From an uncultured Tepidimonas sp. (GTDB taxonomy: Bacteria; Pseudomonadota; Gammaproteobacteria; Burkholderiales; Burkholderiaceae_C): a stretch of 9,517 nucleotides of DNA. Below the pieces are notes generated by a model. That model saw only the letters and a list, made by a program, of their open reading frames with translations, searched no databases and was not told where the DNA came from. A program made the translations under genes and the position numbers. Below are positions 1 to 5,495 of the stretch, piece by piece. Position 1 is the first letter of the stretch. Each line of letters begins with the position of its first letter. The stretch spans positions 1 to 9,517 of the forward strand of contig CALEDU010000081.1 of the NCBI GenBank assembly GCA_937949455.1. The letters run 5' to 3'.

Positions 1-441
1 GCGCCCGTGTTCCGCGAGCCGGGAACATAGGCGGTTGAAGCGCAACAAATCGGCCAACATCTTCCAAAAGTGCGGGCGCATCCAGTTGCGCCGCTGCGCA
101 AACACGGTGGCCAGCGAGGCACCGCCCCATTCCAGGGCTGGGCCGTGCGCGCCGGCTGGCACCTGCACCGAAAACGACATGTCCGACGGTGCCGTCGGCA
201 CCCCCAGCTCCGCCAGCAGCGCGATCAGATTCGGGTAGGTCCGCTCGTTGAACACCAGAAAGCCCGTGTCCACCCCGTGGGTGACCGGGCGCCCCTGCGC
301 ATCCGGCAGGGTGATGTCCACCGTGTGGGTGTGTCCGCCGAAGTAGTCGTTGGCCTCGAACAAGGTGACATGGGCCCGACCGCACAGGCGATGCGCAACC
401 GCCAAACCAGAAATACCTGATCCGACGATGGCGACTTTCAT
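1..441 (-). CDS. FAD/NAD-binding flavoprotein, COG2907 type (N-terminal part, cut by window edge)
   Basis: The minus-strand frame starting at the ATG complementary to 439-441 stays open for 147 codons to the window edge, so about the first third of a protein that usually has 400-430 residues is visible. It begins with an FAD-binding Rossmann fold: GSGISG at residues 7-12 (GxGxxG) and the ribose-binding acid E29 at the end of the second strand. GGHTHTVD (35-42) and DTGFLVFNERTYPNL (58-72) follow; both are typical of the amine-oxidase-like COG2907 family. The start is supported by an AGGAG ribosome site (complement of 449-453) seven bases upstream. The substrate of this family is not established. 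It is divergent from a LitR/CarH-type regulator, and COG2907 genes are recurrent members of LitR-controlled light-induced clusters, so light control is inferred. The family call is fairly sure; the biochemical role is not. Confidence 0.85.
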   Translation of the reverse strand, partial: MKVAIVGSGISGLAVAHRLCGRAHVTLFEANDYFGGHTHTVDITLPDAQGRPVTHGVDTGFLVFNERTYPNLIALLAELGVPTAPSDMSFSVQVPAGAHGPALEWGGASLATVFAQRRNWMRPHFWKMLADLLRFNRLCSRLAEHGR

Positions 442-542
442 GAACGAACTCCTGCTGCGGTGGGCAGATCTGCATCTGCTTTGTCCTAGACAAATACCAT
501 TGTATGCTTCGTTGACCACTTGTGCATGTCCAGGTTCCCGTC
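442..542. promoter_or_regulatory. Divergent promoter region between flavoprotein gene and litR
   Basis: This 101-bp gap separates two divergent starts and is more AT-rich in its centre (about 480-515) than the flanks. For litR a possible sigma70-like promoter is TTGTCC (481-486), a 16-bp spacer and TATGCT (503-508), each 4 of 6 matches to consensus. For the minus-strand gene, the complement of 499-504 reads TACAAT, a good -10 (5 of 6), but no convincing -35 stands behind it. The two -10 elements overlap, so one regulator bound here could control both genes. LitR/CarH proteins typically repress their own divergent promoters in the dark, which is the inferred arrangement. The exact promoter elements are guesses. 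Confidence 0.5.
480..494. promoter_or_regulatory. Palindrome TTTGTC-cta-GACAAA, candidate LitR operator
   Basis: This is a perfect inverted repeat with 6-bp arms and a 3-bp centre. The second arm can also pair in register with TTGT at 500-503. It overlaps the putative litR -35 element and is the strongest symmetric element in the divergent gap, so it is a natural candidate operator for the adjacent MerR-type regulator. Known CarH operators are built from TACA-containing repeats; a TACAAT is present on the minus strand (499-504), so the true operator may extend over both elements. No binding data are implied. Confidence 0.35.
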
Positions 543-1544
543 ATGAACACCGCGCCTGCGTCTCTCTCATCTTCCACCGATGCTCCCATGGCCCTTTGGG
601 CGATTGGGGATGTGGAGCGCGAAACGGGCATCGGTAAGGACACCTTGCGCGTGTGGGAGCGCCGCTACGGCTTTCCGGTGCCGCAGCGGGACGAACGCGG
701 GGACCGGCTGTACGATGCCGATCAATTGAGTCGGCTGCGCCTGATTCGGCGCCTGCTGGATGCTGGGTACCGCCCCGGACGGGTGGTGGGACTGCCGCGC
801 GATGCCTTGGAAGCCTTGGCCGCGTCCGCGTTGGCGCAGAGCCCGGCTGCGCTCCAGCATTCACCTGACTCAAAGGACGAGCCGGACCATTCGGCGGATG
901 ACGAGCTCGCGCCCTGGATGGCCTGGCTGCGCCAGGATCAGACCTTGCGGTTGCGCGAGGCGTTGCGCAGTGCAGTGCGCACGCGCGGACTGGCGCAGAC
1001 CGTCGAGGCGGTGGTTGCCCCGCTGTGCACGGCGGTCGGCCACGCCTGGCTGCGTGGCGAGATCGGGGTGTACCAGGAGCACCTGTTTACCGAGGTGGTG
1101 CAGGCCACCCTGCGCGAAGCCATCGCCCGGACCGACGAAACCCACCCCGCCGGACTGCGGCCGCCACGCGTGTTGCTGACCACGTCCCCGGGTGAGCAGC
1201 ATCAATTGGGGCTGTTGATGGCGGAGTGTTTTTTGGCCCTAGAGGGCTGCGACCGCCTGCCGTTGGGCGTCTGCACGCCGGTGGCCGAGATCATCGACGC
1301 CAGCGAGCGCACGGGCGCCGATGTGGTGGCGCTCAGCTACAGCGACCACGCCAGCCGGCGTGATGTCATCGACACAGTGGCGCAGCTGCGCGAGCGGCTG
1401 GCGGCACCGGTGGAGCTGTGGATCGGAGGGACCGGAGCGGTCCGCAGTCTGCGGCGTGTGCCGCCCCATACTGTCGTGTTGCGCCGGGCGGCCGATGCCG
1501 CTGTCCAGGTGCGGCTGTGGCGCCAACGCCGCGGCCTGGCGTGA
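543..1544 (+). CDS. litR: LitR/CarH-family B12-dependent light-sensing MerR-type repressor
   Basis: This is a transcriptional regulator of 333 residues from the ATG at 543. An N-terminal MerR-type winged helix (residues about 16-84) contains AIGDVERETGIGKDTLRVWERRYGFP. A four-helix bundle and a Rossmann-like cobalamin domain follow. The B12 signatures are intact: W169-x9-E179-H180, and E218-x-H220-x2-G223, whose His is the expected lower cobalt ligand. In the LitR/CarH family, AdoCbl-bound tetramers repress in the dark and light breaks the Co-C bond and releases DNA; that this protein does the same is inference. The His that follows the motif Trp in Thermus CarH (H132) is Leu170 here. A GTG at 522 would add 7 residues and the ATG at 588 would remove 15; 543 is chosen because a weak AGG lies 8 bases ahead and neither alternative has a ribosome site. 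It is divergent from the flavoprotein gene and converges on cbbR. An AerR/PpsR-like antirepressor is less likely, because the MerR domain is clear. Confidence 0.88.
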   Translation: MNTAPASLSSSTDAPMALWAIGDVERETGIGKDTLRVWERRYGFPVPQRDERGDRLYDADQLSRLRLIRRLLDAGYRPGRVVGLPRDALEALAASALAQSPAALQHSPDSKDEPDHSADDELAPWMAWLRQDQTLRLREALRSAVRTRGLAQTVEAVVAPLCTAVGHAWLRGEIGVYQEHLFTEVVQATLREAIARTDETHPAGLRPPRVLLTTSPGEQHQLGLLMAECFLALEGCDRLPLGVCTPVAEIIDASERTGADVVALSYSDHASRRDVIDTVAQLRERLAAPVELWIGGTGAVRSLRRVPPHTVVLRRAADAAVQVRLWRQRRGLA

Positions 1545-1614
1545 TGTGGCGACAGGAGCCGCAGTCGTTTGATGCGCTGAGGGCCGTACACCACAGCGGG
1601 GCCAGCCACCGGCG

Positions 1615-2556
1615 TCAGTCGGTGTGCTGCAGCGGCAGCAGCGCGCCGTAGCGCTCGGCCAAAAAGCGCTCGCCCTGCTCCAACACGAAGTATCGAAACG
1701 CCTCCGCTGCGGGCGACAGCAGCTTGGCCAGCGTGTGCACCACATGCCAGGCGCGCACCACGGGGGTGCCCTCGACGTCGAGTCGGGCGATCAGCCCGTG
1801 CTCCAGTTCCAAGCGCAGAGCGTGCAGGGACAGCAGTCCCAAGCCCAGACCCGCCATCACCGCCTGCTTGACGGCCTCATTGTTCGGCAACTCCATCACG
1901 ATGCGGGGCCCCAGCCGGTATCGCTCAAAAAAATCGCTGAAGATCGCCCGCGTGCCCGAGCCATGCTCGCGCACCACGAAACCATAGGCCAGCAGCGAAT
2001 GCACCGTTGGATGCCCAATGCGCAACAGCGGGTGGTCGGTGGGTGCCACGAAGACGTGGGGATGGGCGCCAAAGGGCTCGGCCCGCACATTGAGCTCGTT
2101 GGGCGGCCGCCCCATGATGGCAATATCGACCTCGGCATTGCGCAGCATCTGCACGAGCTGTTGGCGGTTGCCGATGACCAGCCGCACATCCAACCCTGCG
2201 TGTTCGCGGGTGAATTCGGCCAGCAGCGCAGGTACGAAGTACTGTGCGGTGCTCAGCAGCCCGATCGTGAGCGTGCCCACTTCCAGTCGCTGCAGGCGCG
2301 CAGCGGCATCCTCGGCATCCTTGAGCGTGGCCAACACCTTGCGCGCATAAACCAGCATGTATTCACCCGCCGTGGTCAGAGACACCCGCCGGCCTTGGCG
2401 CTCGAACAACGGCAGGCCGACGTGTCCTTCCAACTCTTTGATCTGCATGGTCACTGCGGGCGGCGTGAGGTGCAGCGACTCCGCCGCGCGAGCAAAACTC
2501 AGGTGCTTGGCGACCTCGGCGAACACGCGGAGCTGGCGGAAGGTAGCGTTGCGCAT
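1615..2556 (-). CDS. cbbR: LysR-type transcriptional activator of the Calvin cycle operon
   Basis: This 313-residue protein has the usual length of CbbR. The N-terminal winged helix-turn-helix covers residues about 4-63 (recognition region FARAAESLHLTPPAVTMQIK at 21-40), followed by a linker helix. A periplasmic-binding-protein-like effector domain runs from about 93 to 296, with REHGSGTR (197-204) and NEAVKQAVMAGLGLGLLS (226-243), both typical of CbbR. CbbR proteins sense metabolites of the cycle (such as ribulose bisphosphate, phosphoenolpyruvate or NADPH, depending on species) and activate the divergent cbb operon while repressing themselves. The start at 2556 gives the canonical N-terminus (MR.ATxRQLxVF). 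No Shine-Dalgarno sequence precedes it: the upstream mRNA-sense bases are CTTAACTTT, so initiation is weak or leaderless. The function is supported by direct divergence from seven cbb genes. Confidence 0.93.
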   Translation of the reverse strand: MRNATFRQLRVFAEVAKHLSFARAAESLHLTPPAVTMQIKELEGHVGLPLFERQGRRVSLTTAGEYMLVYARKVLATLKDAEDAAARLQRLEVGTLTIGLLSTAQYFVPALLAEFTREHAGLDVRLVIGNRQQLVQMLRNAEVDIAIMGRPPNELNVRAEPFGAHPHVFVAPTDHPLLRIGHPTVHSLLAYGFVVREHGSGTRAIFSDFFERYRLGPRIVMELPNNEAVKQAVMAGLGLGLLSLHALRLELEHGLIARLDVEGTPVVRAWHVVHTLAKLLSPAAEAFRYFVLEQGERFLAERYGALLPLQHTD

Positions 2557-2594
2557 AAAGTTAAGTACAAGCTGAATCGAAAAACAAATAATCG

Positions 2595-2607
2595 TGAATT
2601 TACCTTA
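2595..2607. promoter_or_regulatory. Candidate CbbR activation site (TNA-N7-TNA)
   Basis: TGAATTTACCTTA fits both the T-N11-A rule of LysR-type regulators and the TNA-N7-TNA form described for CbbR sites. It overlaps the predicted -35 element of the cbb promoter, where the activation half-site of a LysR activator is usually placed. In AT-rich DNA such short motifs occur by chance, so confidence is low. Confidence 0.35.
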
Positions 2608-2627
2608 TGAGACTGGGTGCCTATAGT
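2599..2627 (+). promoter_or_regulatory. sigma70-like promoter of the cbb operon
   Basis: TTTACC at 2599-2604 (4 of 6 to TTGACA) and TATAGT at 2622-2627 (5 of 6 to TATAAT) are separated by exactly 17 bp. Transcription would start near 2634, giving a leader of about 50 bases before cbbY. The mediocre -35 is what one expects of an activator-dependent promoter, here CbbR-dependent. Confidence 0.6.
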
Positions 2628-2634
2628 TCGCAAA

Positions 2635-2672
2635 GATACCTGAAGCAGTGCCTGCCGGGACCAGCCGGTATC
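2635..2672 (+). repeat. Inverted repeat GATACC...GGTATC in the cbbY leader
   Basis: GATACC (2635-2640) is complementary to GGTATC (2667-2672). Between them is a small nested hairpin GCAG-tgc-CTGC (2645-2655). The left arm lies at the predicted 5' end of the transcript and the right arm ends two bases before the GGAG ribosome site of cbbY, so the leader could fold into a 5'-terminal stem close to the ribosome site. The stem is short and the loop large, so it may be chance. Confidence 0.3.
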
Positions 2673-2685
2673 GCGGAGTTCTCCT

Positions 2686-3420
2686 ATGTTGCAAGCCCTC
2701 ATCTTCGACGTCGACGGTACGCTTGCCGACACCGAGCATGCCCACTTGGCGGCCTTCAATGCGGCCTTCGCGAATGAAGGGCTGGACTGGTGTTGGGACG
2801 AGGCGCTCTACACCCGGCTGTTGGAGGTCTCGGGTGGCAAAGAGCGCATTCGCCACTACTGGCAGCAGGTGCACTCCGATCGTCAGGATATCGATGGCAC
2901 CGAACTGGGCGCGCTGATCGAGCGGTTGCACGAGGTCAAGACCGCCTTCTACGAGGATGCGGTGCGCCAGGGTCAGGTGCAGTTGCGCCCCGGTGTGCTG
3001 GCACTGATCGAAGAAGCGCGCCGGTCCGGGTTGCGGCTGGCGATAGCCACCACCACCTCGCCGGTCAATATCGCGGCGCTGCTGCGCAGTGCCATGGGGC
3101 CGGATTGGCGGCATGCCTTCGACGTGATCGAGGATGCCTCCACCGCGCCGCGCAAGAAGCCGCACCCGCAGGTCTATCTCCAGACCTTGCAGCGCCTGGG
3201 CCTGCCAGCGCAGCGCTGTCTGGCTTTCGAGGATTCGGCCAATGGCCTGCAGGCGGCCCACGCCGCGGGTTTGGCGACCGTGGTTACCCCCAACCGCTTC
3301 ACGGCGCATCACGATTTTTCGGGCGCGCTGCGTACCTTAGATTCGCTGGCGGGGGTGACGCTGGCCGAACTGCGGTCGTGGCACGCCGGGTCGCTGAATG
3401 CGCCGACCGCAGCTGCTTGA
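2686..3420 (+). CDS. cbbY: CbbY, HAD-family xylulose-1,5-bisphosphate phosphatase
   Basis: This 244-residue haloacid-dehalogenase phosphatase is the first gene of the operon. Proteobacterial CbbY dephosphorylates xylulose 1,5-bisphosphate, a misfire product that inhibits RuBisCO, to xylulose 5-phosphate. HAD motif I is FDVDGT with nucleophile D8 and acid/base D10. A helical cap follows (about 15-85). Motif II is ATTTSP, motif III is K157-K158-P159, and motif IV is the acidic pair E182-D183 in [11 protein letters not shown]. The long C-terminal stretch and the '[15 protein letters not shown]' cap sequence match CbbY rather than phosphoglycolate phosphatase. GGAG lies 7 bases ahead of the ATG. 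In many relatives cbbLS and cbbX stand between cbbR and cbbY; here cbbY directly faces cbbR. Assignment rests on family resemblance and context; substrate specificity is inferred. Confidence 0.92.
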   Translation: MLQALIFDVDGTLADTEHAHLAAFNAAFANEGLDWCWDEALYTRLLEVSGGKERIRHYWQQVHSDRQDIDGTELGALIERLHEVKTAFYEDAVRQGQVQLRPGVLALIEEARRSGLRLAIATTTSPVNIAALLRSAMGPDWRHAFDVIEDASTAPRKKPHPQVYLQTLQRLGLPAQRCLAFEDSANGLQAAHAAGLATVVTPNRFTAHHDFSGALRTLDSLAGVTLAELRSWHAGSLNAPTAAA

Positions 3421-3461
3421 ATTTCCCTTCAGCCCTTTCACATCACACCGCAGAATCTGCC

Positions 3462-4544
3462 ATGCCCCTGTCCCAACGCACCACACTGACCCAGTTCCTG
3501 ATCGAGCAACGCCGCCGCCATCCCAGCGCCAGCGGTGATTTCAATGCCCTCGTGCTGGATGTCGCGCTGGCGTGTAAAGCCATTGCCCGCAGTGTTGCCT
3601 TCGGAGCGCTGGGCGGCGTGTTGGGGGCGCAAGCGGGCTCCATCAATGTGCAGGGGGAGGAGCAAAAGAAGCTCGACGTCATCAGCAACCAGCTTTTTGT
3701 GAGCGCCAATGAGTGGGGCGGCCATCTGGCCGGTATGGCGAGCGAGGAGATGGACGAGCCCTACAACATCCCGTCCACCTACCCGCGCGGCAAGTACCTG
3801 TTGGTGTTTGACCCGCTCGATGGCTCCAGCAACATCGATGTCAACGTCTCGGTCGGCAGCATTTTCTCGGTTTTGCGCGCGCCGCAGGACGCCATCGACA
3901 GCGGCCGCGATGTGACCGCCGCCGACTTCTTTCAGCCCGGCTGCCAACAACTTGCAGCGGGCTACGCGCTCTATGGCCCTTCCACGATGCTCGTGCTGAC
4001 GGTGGGCACGGGCGTGCACGGCTTCACGCTGGACCCCAATTTGGGCGAATTTTTCCTCTCGCACCCCGACATCCGCGTACCCGAGGATACGCAGGAGTTC
4101 GCCATCAATGCCTCCAATAGCCGTTTCTGGGAGCCGCCCGTCAAGCGCTATGTGGACGAATGCTTGGCTGGCAAGACGGGGCCGCGCGGCAAAGACTTCA
4201 ACATGCGCTGGATTGCCAGCATGGTGGCCGAAGCCCACCGCATCCTGATGCGCGGCGGGGTGTTCCTGTATCCGCGCGATATGCGCGACCCAGCCAAGCC
4301 AGGCCGCCTGCGTCTGCTCTACGAGGCCAACCCAGTCGGGTTTCTCATGGAGCAGGCCGGCGGGCGCGCCAGCACCGGCCGCGAGCCAATCCTGCAGGTG
4401 CAGCCTGCCTCATTGCATCAGCGCATCGGTCTGGTGTTCGGCAGCAAGAACGAGGTCGAGCGCATCGAACGCTACCACCGCGAGCCCGCCCCGATCAAGG
4501 ATGACAACCCCCTGTTTGGCGAGCGCTCATTGTTTCGCGAATAA
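3462..4544 (+). CDS. cbbF: Class I fructose-1,6-bisphosphatase
   Basis: This 360-residue enzyme hydrolyses fructose 1,6-bisphosphate to fructose 6-phosphate in the regeneration phase; some autotroph versions also use sedoheptulose 1,7-bisphosphate. The class I signature [22 protein letters not shown] starts at residue 116, with metal-binding D117 and D120. E95/E96 and E288 (in YEANPVGF) complete the metal site. The C-terminal SKNEVERI motif is also typical. The length is slightly above the usual 330-340 because of a short C-terminal tail. The frame is open far upstream (back to 2790), but that part overlaps cbbY in another frame and has no homology; [18 protein letters not shown] is the normal family N-terminus. 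The 41-base gap after cbbY contains no recognisable Shine-Dalgarno sequence, which is unusual in this operon. Regulation is presumably from the cbbY promoter. Confidence 0.96.
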   Translation: MPLSQRTTLTQFLIEQRRRHPSASGDFNALVLDVALACKAIARSVAFGALGGVLGAQAGSINVQGEEQKKLDVISNQLFVSANEWGGHLAGMASEEMDEPYNIPSTYPRGKYLLVFDPLDGSSNIDVNVSVGSIFSVLRAPQDAIDSGRDVTAADFFQPGCQQLAAGYALYGPSTMLVLTVGTGVHGFTLDPNLGEFFLSHPDIRVPEDTQEFAINASNSRFWEPPVKRYVDECLAGKTGPRGKDFNMRWIASMVAEAHRILMRGGVFLYPRDMRDPAKPGRLRLLYEANPVGFLMEQAGGRASTGREPILQVQPASLHQRIGLVFGSKNEVERIERYHREPAPIKDDNPLFGERSLFRE

Positions 4545-4575
4545 GCCCCGCCGCTTGCTGGTTTCGAGAAGTTCC

Positions 4576-4581
4576 GAGGAG
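4576..4581 (+). promoter_or_regulatory. Ribosome binding site GAGGAG that fixes the cbbP start
   Basis: GAGGAG stands 6 bases before the ATG at 4588. It decides for that start against an in-frame ATG at 4501, which would overlap the end of cbbF and add 29 residues absent from the family. Confidence 0.8.
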
Positions 4582-4587
4582 ACCCCC

Positions 4588-5472
4588 ATGTCTGACAAGC
4601 ATCCGATCATTGCCATCACTGGTTCCTCCGGTGCTGGCACTTCCACCGTCACACGCACCTTCCAGAACATCTTCCGCCGCGAGGCGGTGCGCGCTGCCAT
4701 CATCGAAGGCGACAGCTTCCACCGCTATGACCGCAAGGAGATGCGTCAGCGCATGGCCGAAGAAGAGGCCAAGGGCAACCGGCACTTCAGCCACTTTGGG
4801 CCCGAGGCCAACCTCTTCGAAGAGCTGGAAAACCTTTTCAAGACCTATGCCGAGACCGGTCGCGGCCGCTGCCGCAAATATCTGCACAACGAAGAGGAGG
4901 CCGCCCCGTACGGCCAGGAGCCCGGCACCTTCACGCCATGGGAGGACCTCCCCGAGGACACCGACCTGCTGTTCTACGAGGGGCTGCACGGCGCCGTCAT
5001 CACCGACAAGGTCAATGTTGCGCAGTACCCGGACCTGCTGATCGGCGTGGCACCCTCGATCAACCTGGAATGGATCCAGAAACTGATCCGCGACAAGACG
5101 CAACGCCGATACAGCCAGGAGGCGGTGGTCGATACCATCCTGCGCCGCATGCCCGACTACGTCAACTACATCTGCCCGCAGTTCGCGGTGACGCATGTGA
5201 ACTTCCAGCGCATTCCGGTGGTGGATACTTCGAATCCGTTCATCGCCCGCGATATCCCCACCGCTGACGAAAGCATGGTCGTCATCCGCTTTGCCAAGCC
5301 CAAAGGCATCGACTTTCCCTACCTGTTGTCGATGATCGATGGCTCGTGGATGAGCCGTGCCAATACGGTGGTCGTGCCGGGCGGCAAAATGGAGCTTGCC
5401 ATGCAGTTGATTTTTACCCCCTTCATCTGGCGCATGATGGATCGCCGCCGGCGCGCGCTGGGACTGGCGTGA
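4588..5472 (+). CDS. cbbP: Phosphoribulokinase, class I (proteobacterial type)
   Basis: This 294-residue kinase phosphorylates ribulose 5-phosphate with ATP to ribulose 1,5-bisphosphate, the RuBisCO substrate; it is one of only two enzymes unique to the Calvin cycle. The nucleotide loop is GSSGAGTST (12-20); Thr in place of the usual Walker Lys is normal for class I enzymes. Catalytic D42 and substrate-binding H45 and R49 fall at the same positions as in the Rhodobacter sphaeroides enzyme. Conserved blocks include [60 protein letters not shown] and [17 protein letters not shown]. Class I enzymes are octamers activated by NADH and inhibited by AMP; this is family knowledge, and the cysteine pair used for thioredoxin control in plants is not expected. 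It follows cbbF by 43 bases and precedes cbbT by 23. Confidence 0.97.
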   Translation: MSDKHPIIAITGSSGAGTSTVTRTFQNIFRREAVRAAIIEGDSFHRYDRKEMRQRMAEEEAKGNRHFSHFGPEANLFEELENLFKTYAETGRGRCRKYLHNEEEAAPYGQEPGTFTPWEDLPEDTDLLFYEGLHGAVITDKVNVAQYPDLLIGVAPSINLEWIQKLIRDKTQRRYSQEAVVDTILRRMPDYVNYICPQFAVTHVNFQRIPVVDTSNPFIARDIPTADESMVVIRFAKPKGIDFPYLLSMIDGSWMSRANTVVVPGGKMELAMQLIFTPFIWRMMDRRRRALGLA

Positions 5473-5495
5473 TCCGGAACAATGGAGCAATCTCT

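Larger units (their letters stand above)
2557..2685. promoter_or_regulatory. cbbR-cbbY control region
   Basis: This AT-rich 129-bp divergent gap stands out against the high-GC coding sequence. Reading rightwards it holds candidate CbbR half-sites (2562-2610), a sigma70-like operon promoter (2599-2627), a leader of about 50 bases with an inverted repeat, and the cbbY ribosome site GGAG (2675-2678). TNA-N8-TNA elements lie at 2562-2575 (TAA/TGA) and 2589-2602 (TAA/TTA). An inverted repeat AAAT-N8-ATTT lies at 2586-2601. LysR-type regulators normally bind a recognition site far upstream and an activation site near the -35, and the layout fits that. A promoter for cbbR itself on the minus strand is not clear. 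Confidence 0.7.

Noticed and set aside
522..542. GTG at 522 as the start of litR
   Set aside because: It has no ribosome site and falls in the putative promoter region. The ATG at 543 has a weak AGG at a suitable distance.
1607..1624. Stem CACCGGC-gtca-GTCGGTG between the converging litR and cbbR ends as a terminator
   Set aside because: The stem has seven pairs including a G-T wobble and is not followed by a T-run on either strand. It also overlaps the cbbR stop codon, so the evidence is too weak.
1624..2610. Plus-strand open frame of 328 codons opposite cbbR
   Set aside because: cbbR on the minus strand has an intact winged helix and effector domain; the opposite frame is low-complexity and unrecognised.
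2790..4544. A 584-codon open frame that could look like a fusion ahead of fructose bisphosphatase
   Set aside because: The first 224 codons lie inside cbbY in another frame and past its stop, with no recognisable domain. The normal family N-terminus begins at 3462. Long spurious open frames are common in high-GC DNA.
4621..4650. Missing Walker Lys in the phosphoribulokinase P-loop as a sign of inactivation
   Set aside because: GxSGAGT(S/T)T with Thr at this place is standard in class I proteobacterial phosphoribulokinases; D42, H45 and R49 are all present.
4495..5490. Minus-strand open frame opposite cbbP
   Set aside because: It is a codon-bias shadow; phosphoribulokinase is intact on the other strand.
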